Below, in pieces: positions 43,822 to 53,137 of a stretch of DNA of 64,000 nucleotides. Below the pieces are notes generated by a model. That model made no database searches. It saw only the letters and a program-made list of their open reading frames with translations, and was not told the origin of the DNA. Location: NCBI GenBank assembly GCA_023362775.1, contig JALMGJ010000002.1, positions 107,811,981 through 107,875,980 on the forward strand, read 5' to 3'. How positions within the stretch are numbered: position 1 is the stretch's first letter; each line of letters opens with the position of its first letter. Origin of the DNA: Charina bottae. Taxonomy: Eukaryota > Chordata > Lepidosauria > Squamata > Charinaidae. Both the position numbers and the translations under genes were made by a program.

Positions 43822-46800
43822 TTGTTGTTTATTCGTTCAGTCGTTTCCGACTCTTCGTGACTTCATGGACCAGTCCACGCCAGAGCTTTCTGTCGGCCGT
43901 CACCATCCCCAGCTCCCCAATGGTTGAGTCCGTCACCTCCAGAATACCATCCATCCATCTTGCCCTTGGTCGGCCCCTCTTCCTTTTGCCTTCCACTTTC
44001 CCTAGCATCAGCTTCTTCTCCAGAGTATCCTGTCTTCTCATTATGTGGCCAAAGTACTTCAGTTTTGCCTTTAATATCATTCCCTCAAGTGAGCAGTCTG
44101 GCTTGATTTCCTGGAGTATGGACTGGTTTGATCTTCTTGCAGTCCAAGGCACTCTCAGAATTTTCCTCCAACACCACAGTTCAAAAGCATCTATCTTCCT
44201 TCGCTCAGCCTTCCTTATGGTCCAGCTCTCGCAGCCATAGGTTACTACAGGGAATACCATTGCTTTAACTATGCAGACCTTTGTTGTCAGTGTGATGTCT
44301 CTGCTCTTAACTATTTTATCAAGATTTGCCATTGCTCTCCTCCCAAGAAGTAGACGTCTTCTGATTTCCTGGCTGCAGTCAGCGTCTGCAGTAATCTTTG
44401 CGCCTAGAAATACAAAGTCTGTCACTGCCTCCACTTTTTCTCCCTCTATTTGCCAGTCATCAATCAAGCTCGTTGCCATAATCTTGGTTTTTTTGAGGTT
44501 TAGCTGCAACCCAGCTTTTGCACTTTCTTCTTTCACCTTCGTCATAAGGCTCCTCAACTCCTCCTCGCTTTCAGCCATCAAAGTGGTATCATCTGCATAT
44601 CTGAGATTGTTAATGTTTCTTCCAGCGATTTTAACTCCAGCCTTGGATTCCTCAAGCCCAGCATGTCGCATGATGTGTTCTGCGTACAGGTTGAATAGGT
44701 AGGGTGAGAGTATACAACCCTGCCGTACTCCTTTCCCAATTTTAAACCAGTCCGTTGTTCCGTGCTCTGTTCTTACCGTTGCTACTTGGTCGTTATACAG
44801 ATTCCTCAGGAGGCAGACAAGATGACTTGGTATCCCCATACCACCAAGAACTTGCCACAATTTGTTATGATCCACACAGTCAAAGGCTTTAGAATAGTCA
44901 ATAAAACAGAAATAGATGTTTTTCTGAAATTCCCTGGCTTTCTCCATTATCCAGCGGATATTGGCAATTTGGTCTCTAGTTCCTCTGCCTTTTCTAAACC
45001 CAGCTTGTACATCTGGCAATTCTCGCTCCATGAATTGCTGGAGTCTACCTTGCAAGATCTTGAGCATTACCTTACTGGCATGTGAAATAAGTGCCACTGT
45101 TCGATAGTTTGAACATTCTTTAGTGCTTCCCTTTTTTGGTATGGGGATATAAGTTGATTTTTTCCAATCTGATGGCCATTCTTGTGTTTTCCAAATTTGC
45201 TGGCATATGGCATGCATCACCTTGACAGCATCATCTTGCAAGATTTTAAACAGTTCAGCTGGGATACCGTCGTCTCCTGCTGCCTTGTTATTAGCAATGC
45301 TTCTTAAGGCCCATTCAACCTCACTCTTCAGGATGTCTGGCTCTAACTCACTGACCACACCGTCAAAGCTATCTCCAATATTATTATCCTTCCTATACAG
45401 ATCTTCCGTATATTCTTGCCACCTTTTCTTGATCTCTTCTGCTTCTGTTAGGTCCTTACCATCTTTGTTTTTGATCATACCCATTTTTGCCTGGAATTTA
45501 CCTCCGATGTTTCTAATTTTCTGGAAGAGGTCTCTTGTCCTTCCTATTCTATTGTCTTCTTCCACTTCCGCACATTGCTTGTTTAAAAATAATTCCTTAT
45601 CTCTTCTGGCTAACCTCTGGAATTTTGCATTTAATTGGGCATATCTCCCCCTATCACTGTTGCCTTTTGTTTTCCTTCTTTCTTGGGCTACTTCCAGTGT
45701 TTCAGCAGACAGCCATCTTGCCTTCTTGGTTTTCTTTTTCTTTGGGACGTTTTTTGTTGCCTCCTCCTGAACAATGTTGCGAACTTCTGTCCATAGTTCT
45801 TCTGGGACCCTATCTACTAAATCTAGTCCCTTAAATCTATTCTTCACCTCCACTGCATATTCTTTAGGAATATTAGTGAGCTCATATCTAACTGATCTGT
45901 GGGTCTTCCCTATTCTCTTTAGTCTGATTCTAAATTTTGCAATAAGAAGTTCGTGATCTGAACTACAGTCAGCTCCATGTCTTGTTTTTACCGACTGTAT
46001 AGATGTCCGCCACCTTTGGCTGCAAAGGATGTAGTCAGTCTGATTTCGGTGTCGACCATCTGGTGAAGTCCATGTATAAAGTCGTCTTTTAGGTTGTTGG
46101 AAGAGAGTGTTTGTTATGCACAGTGAGTTGTCTTGGCAAAATTCTATCAGCCTATGTCCTGCTTCATTTTGTTCTCCCAGACCATGCTTGCCTGTAATTC
46201 CAGGTGTCGTCTGACTACCCACCTTAGCATTCCAGTCTCCTGTAATGAAAATAACATCTCTTTTTGGTGTATTATCTAGTAGGTGCTGCAGATCCTCATA
46301 GAACTGATCTACTTCTGCTTCTTCAGCATCTGTGGTTGGGGCGTATATTTGGATCACTGTGATGTTAAATGGCTTACCCTGAATTCGAATTGAGATCATT
46401 CTATCGTTTTTTGGATTGTATCCAAGCACTGCTTTAGCCACTTTATTATTAATTATGAAGGCTACTCCATTTCTTCTGTGGTCCTCTTGTCCACAGTAGT
46501 AGATCTGGTGGTCATCTGATGTGAAGTGGCCCATCCCAGTCCATTTCAGTTCACTGACACCTAAAATGTCTATATTTAATCTTGACATCTCACCAATAAC
46601 CACATCCAATTTGCCCTGGCTCATAGATCTTACATTCCAGGTTCCTATGGTGTGTTGATCTTTAGAACATCGGATTCGTCGTTCACCACCAGCACCGTCG
46701 GCCGCTAGCCGTCCTTTCGGCTTTGAGCTAGCTGCGTCATCACATCTGGGGCTAGTTGAACGTATCCTCTGTTCCTCCCCAGTAGCATTTTGACCATCTT

Positions 46801-46920
46801 CCGACCTGGGAGTCCCATCTTCCGATGGTATACCGACATATCTTTGGTTGTACTGATCCATTTAGTTTTCATGGCAAGAATACTGGGGTGGGTTGCCATT
46901 ACCTTCCCCAGGGATCGTAT
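43822..46920 (-). mobile_element. BovB (RTE) LINE, nearly full length, coding-competent
   Basis: About 3.1 kb on the minus strand. The 3' end is TGTTGTTTATTCG at about 43822. The 5' side stops inside the leader near GATCCCTGGGG (about 46915), where the copy at 53.1 kb continues about 140 bp further, so this copy is slightly 5'-truncated. No certain TSD; short ATTATT-like matches only. Confidence 0.88.
43829..46861 (-). CDS. BovB endonuclease-reverse transcriptase, intact ORF
   Basis: 1010 uninterrupted codons. An apurinic-type endonuclease at about residues 70-310 shows GTWNVRSM (73-80), SELKW with E104, GDWNAKVG (208-215), TDYIL (275-279) and SDHELL (301-306). A basic, charged linker is at 310-500, with KKKKTKKAR at 374-382. 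The reverse transcriptase at about 500-800 shows AAGDDGIPAELFK (527-539), YRTVALISHASKV (586-598), FIDYSKAFD (653-661), GVRQGCILSP (711-720) and RYADD (754-758). The C-terminal RTE domain runs to SRKRLNE. In this family the protein nicks DNA and reverse-transcribes its own RNA, and can mobilise SINEs sharing its tail. All catalytic blocks look complete, so the copy may be recent. Databases often mislabel such ORFs as craniofacial development protein 2-like. The start is the ATG at 46861; an upstream start is not excluded. Confidence 0.93.
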   Translation of the reverse strand: MDQYNQRYVGIPSEDGTPRSEDGQNATGEEQRIRSTSPRCDDAASSKPKGRLAADGAGGERRIRCSKDQHTIGTWNVRSMSQGKLDVVIGEMSRLNIDILGVSELKWTGMGHFTSDDHQIYYCGQEDHRRNGVAFIINNKVAKAVLGYNPKNDRMISIRIQGKPFNITVIQIYAPTTDAEEAEVDQFYEDLQHLLDNTPKRDVIFITGDWNAKVGSQTTPGITGKHGLGEQNEAGHRLIEFCQDNSLCITNTLFQQPKRRLYTWTSPDGRHRNQTDYILCSQRWRTSIQSVKTRHGADCSSDHELLIAKFRIRLKRIGKTHRSVRYELTNIPKEYAVEVKNRFKGLDLVDRVPEELWTEVRNIVQEEATKNVPKKKKTKKARWLSAETLEVAQERRKTKGNSDRGRYAQLNAKFQRLARRDKELFLNKQCAEVEEDNRIGRTRDLFQKIRNIGGKFQAKMGMIKNKDGKDLTEAEEIKKRWQEYTEDLYRKDNNIGDSFDGVVSELEPDILKSEVEWALRSIANNKAAGDDGIPAELFKILQDDAVKVMHAICQQIWKTQEWPSDWKKSTYIPIPKKGSTKECSNYRTVALISHASKVMLKILQGRLQQFMERELPDVQAGFRKGRGTRDQIANIRWIMEKAREFQKNIYFCFIDYSKAFDCVDHNKLWQVLGGMGIPSHLVCLLRNLYNDQVATVRTEHGTTDWFKIGKGVRQGCILSPYLFNLYAEHIMRHAGLEESKAGVKIAGRNINNLRYADDTTLMAESEEELRSLMTKVKEESAKAGLQLNLKKTKIMATSLIDDWQIEGEKVEAVTDFVFLGAKITADADCSQEIRRRLLLGRRAMANLDKIVKSRDITLTTKVCIVKAMVFPVVTYGCESWTIRKAERRKIDAFELWCWRKILRVPWTARRSNQSILQEIKPDCSLEGMILKAKLKYFGHIMRRQDTLEKKLMLGKVEGKRKRGRPRARWMDGILEVTDSTIGELGMVTADRKLWRGLVHEVTKSRKRLNE

Positions 46921-46924
46921 TTAG

Positions 46925-49900
46925 ATCGTATTTATTATTAGCTGATTAGTATTGTTGTTGTTATTAAACTATTCCCTGGAAATTTCGAATGGTATGTACA
47001 TTTGTTAACAATTGAGTTGTATATTGCAGCAGTATATACAAGAGATACATTAACCAACCAACCAACATTACCTTATTTTGGGGAAGTGATGTGTATTGTA
47101 TATTCAAAGTAAGAGTTTCTCATGAATCTTTGCCTTACACCCTTGCTGCGTGTTCACTCTTTCAATCTCTCCTTTCTTTTTTCAATTGTTTTGTTTCCTA
47201 TCCTTTGGACAGTGTTTTCTATCAGGTTCCTGAAATATATTACCCATGATAATTGCATTATTATTAAAGCCAGGATGGGCTGTGGTGATGATTTTATTTT
47301 GCTAGTGACTGCTTCTCGTATTTTTCCAAATATCATTCCAGAGACCCAGCCTTCAAGCTTGTTTTCTGCGATGAAAAGTTACTGTTCCAAGTGGAGGCTG
47401 AATTTGGCTGTCCAGAAAAGAATAGGGAATTATAATCTCATAGTGTTCTTCCACCAATAAACAGAACATGTGGTAGGTCTGATTGTCTCTCCATCTGCAT
47501 GCCTCAAATCCATTCTGAGTATTTTTTTCAGTTTATATTTGGGATGTGAGTGAAGTATGAAAGGAAAAGTATCTCCTGCTGAGTGAGCAGAAGTCCAGTA
47601 GTATAAAAAAGAACCTTGTATGGACAATCACATGCAGCATATGGCTTTTTTAGATTCTAGATTCTACTATGTGCACAGTTCTAAACAGGGAAATATTTTT
47701 TAAAAACACACAGATGTTTTGCTTTTTGAGAACAAATGCAGAATCTGTTTCAATGTGATTGTTTTCTATTTCAAATTACAATTTGTCCCACAAGAACTAT
47801 ATGAGTGGCTTGCAGTAATAGAAAGCCTATTTGCTTTTACAGTAGCATAAGGTACTCAACTGCTATAAAAACTTACAGTCACAGTAATGCTGTCTCAGCA
47901 TAAAGCAGTTTCAAATGGCCTTTTTTCTATTACGTTAAATATATTCTCTTTTAGTGCCATTATTGCATGGCAGATGATTATAGAGGCAATAAGTCAATTA
48001 TTACTTGTTTTAATTGCTTAAGTATAAAGTATCAGTAATTTGTAAGTAATGAAAACCTAAGGTTAAAGACATAAAATTCTATGTTCATACAAATGGCTTA
48101 ACAGAGTATTTAGAATGTGGGAAGACCTTTATATTTCATAAAGCCATTCAGAAAGACACAGAGAGAGATGGAAAATGAGTTTCTTGGGCAGGGCTTTTAG
48201 AGGTACTAAAATAATCTCTGACATGTGGTATGAACATTTCATTAGTATTTTATATGGTATCTTTTTTATGTCAAGGTTCAACAGTTAGTTGATCTCAGAA
48301 ATTTTTAGGAGAATGTTGGATGATATAGACATCACTGGATTCATATGGAGATTTGCAATCGAGTCCAACAATCCAGCTAAGACCGTTACTAATATGGATA
48401 CAGCTTGCATGCCTGCTACATATATTCTTTTTTTTCAGATTTTTTTTCCTGCCTTAATTTTATTGTTAACATTATAATCTTCCTTGTGATCGAGTTTGTG
48501 AGCTTCAGCTAGCCTAAAAAAGCTATTGTCTGGGGTTTTTTTTAACATGATCAACTTGGCTTTTGTTTTTGCTTAATCAACAGATTGATTTTTAACAACA
48601 AGCAAAAATGCAAAATAGTAATGAATCCCCACCCATTTTTTTTTAAAAAAAAACCCTTTAGATGGTCAGAGTCATTACACACAATGAGGTTTCAAATCAT
48701 TTCCTCAAATTATTATTCCATGCTTGAATGTTTAATTGTTTACTATAAGTGTTTACTTACTCCTTTCTTAAAAAAATAATAATAAAGCCACATCATAATA
48801 ACTTAACCAAGCTTTTCCCTCATAGCAACCACACTTGTATGTGCATTAGAGTTGTACTGAATATTTTTCTATTTTTCATTTTTCAATTTGATGAAAAATA
48901 AATAATATATGCAAATAGATGTATGTTGGAAGGTAAAAGAACATTCTACAGAAATCTAATAGAGTTCATGGCTCATTTACTTTAGTTAAAGATGGCTAAA
49001 GCGTTTCCCAGAGGGTCCTCTCTTTCATTGTACAATTCTTCCTCAGATGATCTGCAACTCTCTTGGATTTCCACATTTCATTTAAAACTCATGGGAAACC
49101 ATCTTGAAGAAACTTCTCCCATGAACAGCACGATGGAATTGTAGCATCAAACTTTTTTCATGGCATCCACTAATTAAAGCAGCTAGTATGATGCCACAAC
49201 ATCAGCTGGAAGTGACAAAACAAGATTGCCTATGCCATTGTACATGATGCATTAACTCTATTACCAGCTTAAAATATCCCTTATTCTGGCTTCTAACTTC
49301 TGGGAGTGATGTTTGCAGCAGTGCTATCCTCTGGAGCATCCCCTTATCTAGTCATGAAAAGGTAATCTTTCAAGTAAATGATCCTCTCTAGTGAAATCAA
49401 CATGTGTTGCTAACAGACTTACTGAGCTGATCCAACAAAACCTTCTGTGACAGCAAATTGTCAGGTAAAAAAAGCAAATTCACTGATCCCAGAACACTGC
49501 TTCTTCACCAACAATTAAGAAGCTGTCTTAAACTTCTTAAGTACCAAAACTATAAACAGCAATAAGCATACAGAGCATGTTTTTCTGCCTCAATCCCCCA
49601 TGAAATGCATCTCTAAAAATAATTCATGGCATCCTGCTCAGGAAGATGGTAACCTTGGGCCAATCAGCATCTCTCAATGTAAATTGTGCCACTGGGAAGA
49701 TAAAGTGGGATAATGCCATATATATCATCACAGTCTGTGGAGAGAAATAGTGAGAAAGAAAGATGAAAGATGATAGGAAGGTGAGTGGACAGACAGGCTG
49801 TCAGATGGACATACTTGAAGGACAATTAAGAAGTACTGCAGACTCTTTTTTCTTCTTCATTTACTCATGAATGTCTGCAATAAATCCATTCAGATCTTCA

Positions 49901-49975
49901 GGCTCTAAGGACATTTTAAAGTTAAAGGTTTCCATTAAATATGGTGTTTTACTTCTCTCTCTCTCTTTTTCTTCC

Positions 49976-49978
<3 letters not shown>
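46925..49978. other. No gene recognised
   Basis: AT-rich intergenic- or intron-like DNA. The 112-codon frame at 47122-47460 has no similarity that I can name and no supporting signals. Confidence 0.5.

Positions 49979-50020
<42 letters not shown>
49979..50020 (+). repeat. (CA)n microsatellite
   Basis: About 21 CA dinucleotides. Confidence 0.95.
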
Positions 50021-50024
<4 letters not shown>

Positions 50025-50467
50025 AAAGGACATGAGTCTCTAATTGCATGACTCCAGCATGATTAACAAATCAGTGTTCCACAGCAAGCTGCCACCAAAG
50101 AAGTTCCTCATAAGGAATTTCAGGGGTTTTCTGTTTGAATGTGCAGATGAAACTCAAGAATCATAGGCTCATCTTTTAGTAATAAAAATGTATTCCATGA
50201 GAAGAATTTTTATGTATTACTGAGGCTTCTATGCTACTCCAGCAGAATTAAATCTGAGCAGTGTCCAACAATACCTGACAGTAATTCAGGTTCAATGAAC
50301 AAATAAATAGCCTTCATAAGAAACCAATAGCAGGTTTCCATAAATATCCCTACCATCCATAATCCCTCCACCCCCCTCTGGCTCCAGCATTCCAGCCCTA
50401 AGAATGCTGCCCCGCTGTTTATCCATTACCTCAGTCTTAGTGGACTCTAGGTGGTTAGTTATATTAG

Positions 50468-50772
50468 TAAAGGTAAAGGTTCTCCCCACACAGTCATGCA
50501 ATCGTGTCCAACTCTAGGGGCCGGTGCTCATCTCCGTTTGTTAGCTGAAGAGCCAGCGTTGTCCGAAGACGCTTCCGTGGTCATGTGGCTGGCATGACGC
50601 GCGCGGAACACTGTTACCTTCCCACCGAAGTGGTACCTATTAATCTACTTGCATTTGCATGCTTTCGAATTGCTAGGTTGGCAAGAGCTGCGGCTAGTGT
50701 GGGAGCTCACTCCACCACACAGGGCTAGGGATTCAAACCTCCGAACTTGCTTACCCGCTGAGCCACCACGCC
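50468..50772 (-). mobile_element. tRNA-derived SINE, internally shortened
   Basis: Same family as 5901-6232. It starts with AGGTAAAGGT and keeps CCGACTC-type tail wording (here GTCCAACTCTAGGGG), the central CGTTGTCCGAAGACGCTTCCGTGG block and GGCTCAGCGGGTAAG on the minus strand. About 27 bp between the A and B boxes are missing compared with the 5.9-kb copy. The head runs directly into a hexanucleotide repeat. Confidence 0.85.
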
Positions 50773-50891
50773 TACTAATACTAATACTAATACTAATACT
50801 AATACTAATACTAATACTAATACTAATACTAATACTAATACTAATACTAATACTAATACTAATACTAGTACTAGTACTAGTACTAGTACTA
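50773..50891 (+). repeat. (TACTAA)n-(TACTAG)n hexanucleotide microsatellite
   Basis: About 15 TACTAA units, then about 4 TACTAG units at 50864-50890. It encodes an artificial Ile-Leu, then Val-Leu, run. Confidence 0.95.
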
Positions 50892-50985
50892 CATAAAATA
50901 TCAGTAATAAATTAGACCATTAAAATGTTTAAATTACATTAGTTACTTTTCTATTTCTTACCAACTTAATCATTAAATCCTATAT

Positions 50986-51542
50986 TTATTGTATTATTTT
51001 TTGTATGTTTATCATATAGTCCAGAAACGGTTTCCAATCATTTTTGAATTTGTCCATATTTTTATCTTTTAACATCTCTGTTAATTTTGCCATCTGTGCT
51101 AGGTCCATAATTTTTGTAATCCAGTCTTGGATTGTAGGGGTTTCTTCTTTCTTCCATTGTTGAGCGTATGTTATTCTGGCAGCTGAAATCATATATAGTA
51201 ACAAGTTTCTGTGTTTTTTCTCCAGTTCATTATCCATGAAGCCTAATAAGTATAGTTCTGGTTTAATTTGTATGTCCATTGATATAATTGTTTTTATGGT
51301 TTCATGTATTGAGTTCCAAATTTTTTTCGCTTTCTTGCACGTCCACCATAGATGGTAAAATGTTCCATTTTCCTTCTTACATTTCCAACATTTACTTGAT
51401 ACATTTTTATACATTTTTGATAATTTCTCTGGAGTTATATACCAATGGTACATCATTTTGTAAAAATTTTCTTTTAAGTTATAATTTAATGTAAATTTTA
51501 AATCTTTCATCCACATTTTTCCCATTGATCATACATAATATT
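50986..51542 (-). pseudogene. L1 ORF2 C-terminal domain (segment 3 of 3)
   Basis: Minus frame from MWMKDLKFTLNYNLKENFYK to the natural stop at 50986. It contains CWKCKKENGTFYHLWWTC, the L1 zinc-knuckle-like motif, then YAQQWKKEETPTIQDWITK. It is homologous residue for residue to the last 180 codons of the L1 at 22.5 kb. The frame is open and is separated from the rest by the copia insertion. Confidence 0.88.
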
Positions 51543-51724
51543 TGATAGGATGTACGCTGGCTTAAAGGGAAAAATCAAGGCTTGAGAATAAACAGACAAG
51601 AGTGCAGCGTTTATGGCTAAAAGTGTTTACTTGTAGCATAAGGCAATAAATGCATATATAGTTACATTATTGCAAAAAAGGTACAGACAAAGCAGAATAA
51701 ATCTTCTCCAGTGTATTGCTTCCA

Positions 51725-51967
51725 CAGAGCAAGGCTTCCCACAGATGGAATCAGGAGGACTTGTTCTCATGGGAAGGTTTCCATTGCTTGTGTAGGCACT
51801 AGCCATAACAATACACACGTAGTACCTTCTAGCTTCATATCTAATGATGATGTAAACAAAGCCACATCTTCTTGCAAAAAGCATGGTTTCATCTCCACGC
51901 ACCAGGTCAGATAGTTTGTGCCATCTAAAGGCTCAAATGGCAGACTGACCAGACTCTGTTCAGCCAT
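51725..51967 (-). pseudogene. Ty1/copia gag N-terminus, truncated
   Basis: ATG at 51967. Sixty-six codons follow, with FEPLDGTNYLTWCVEMKPCF early on. The L-DGTNY-W---M spacing is typical of the N-terminal gag domain of copia-type elements. A TGA follows ...METFP, and the sequence joins LTR at 51724. No nucleocapsid, protease, integrase or reverse transcriptase remains. Confidence 0.7.
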
Positions 51968-52072
51968 TGCTGACCGCTCAAAGAAAACACATTTACTCTG
52001 AAATCAGCCTCTAAAAACAAACTCCATTTTACAGCCAGGTAACAACGCAGCAAAGAAAACGCAAATTTCTCT

Positions 52073-52086
52073 CTGGGCCCATATCC
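52073..52086 (-). promoter_or_regulatory. Primer-binding site matching the initiator-tRNA-Met anticodon arm
   Basis: Directly adjoining the 5' LTR, the minus strand reads GGATATGGGCCCAG. It differs at one base from GGTTATGGGCCCAG, the complement of the initiator tRNA(Met) anticodon stem-loop. Drosophila copia uses this half-tRNA priming site in place of the tRNA 3' end. Confidence 0.75.
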
Positions 52087-52599
52087 TGATAGGCTGTATG
52101 CTGGCTTAAAGGGAAAAATCAAGGCTTGAGAATAAACAGACAAGAGTGCAGCGTTTATGGCTAAAAGTGTTTACTTGTAGCATAAGGCAATAAATGCATA
52201 TATAGTTACATTATTGCAAAAAAGGTACAGACAAAGCAGAATAAATCTTCTCCAGTGTATTGCTTCCACTGACAGACATGATAGACATGAAGGAGCACCA
52301 TGGCATCACTCACATAGCCAGGCATGGCTCATACTTCCCGGTCCACAGGAACAAAACATGTGAAGAACTACATGGCTAAAGACACAAAAAGTCAAGAAGA
52401 ATAGAACACCATTTTGCATGGTTAGATAGTCAGTTCTTCCAGCTTTCTGATTGGCTGGAAGTTAGGTGTGACACACACCAGGCCTAATGCATAGGCCTAA
52501 AGCACATAGCATGACCTGCTATTGGGTGGCAGTGCTGCATCTAAGCAATCACGTGATCTCCCCCCCTCCCTTTTCAATTTTCATGTGGGAAATCTGACA

Positions 52600-53137
52600 A
52601 TATTATATTTCTGTCCCAATTTATCATACATTCTTTGACTTGTTCGTCTTCTAATTTTATTTGTAGTAGCATATTATAAAATTTAGTTATAGTATGATCA
52701 GTGTTATCAAATAGTTGGTTTTCTAACCACGTTGGTTCTTTTACAAATTTATAGTTCTTTTTATCTGATTTAAATTGTTCTTTTAACTGTAGGTATATAA
52801 ACCAGTTACATTGATATTCCTTTTTTTCTAATTCTTCCCTTGATTTCATTTCAATTTTGTCCCCTTCATAGTATATTAAATCTTTATATTTAAACCAATT
52901 ACGGTTATTTGTGCTTTCTATTCTCGTGAAACCTTCTTGTGGGAATAACCAGAATGGTATATTTGGCAATAGTCTTTTCTTATATTTATTCCAAACTTTA
53001 ATTAATGCTCTTCGTATACAGTGATTATGAAATATTTTATTTGCTTTAATTTTGTCATACCAAAGGTATGCATGCCAGCCAAATTTTAGATCATGGCTTT
53101 CCAAATATAATAATTTATGATTTTCTAATCTCACCCA
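52600..53137 (-). pseudogene. L1 ORF2 segment 2 of 3
   Basis: Minus frame reading HKLLYLESHDLKFGWHAYLW, then FHNHCIRRALIKVWNKYKK and EQVKECMINWDRNI. It is homologous to ORF2 positions downstream of the reverse transcriptase in the 22-28 kb L1 (LNLEGHELRFGWHGYLWYD). The left edge is the copia insertion and the right edge the BovB insertion. Confidence 0.85.

Larger units (their letters stand above)
51543..52599 (-). mobile_element. Ty1/copia LTR retrotransposon, internally deleted, 5-bp TSD
   Basis: 1057 bp inserted in L1 between ATATT duplications (51538-51542 and 52600-52604). On the minus strand the 5' LTR is 52599-52087 (513 bp, TG...CA). The primer-binding site follows directly at 52086-52073, then a leader and a gag start at 51967. 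The 3' LTR survives only as its last 182 bp (51724-51543), matching 52087-52268 almost exactly. Everything from mid-gag through pol to the 3' LTR U3 is gone. The near identity of the two LTR pieces suggests a fairly recent insertion. Confidence 0.85.

Noticed and set aside
43829..46861. Host craniofacial development protein 2-like gene
   Set aside because: The motifs are those of an RTE/BovB endonuclease-RT. That database name reflects misannotated BovB.
47122..47460. 112-codon + frame as a gene
   Set aside because: No recognisable domain, and composition is typical of AT-rich non-coding DNA.
49979..50891. CRISPR-like array from regularly spaced repeats
   Set aside because: Simple CA and hexanucleotide microsatellites without spacers, in a vertebrate genome.
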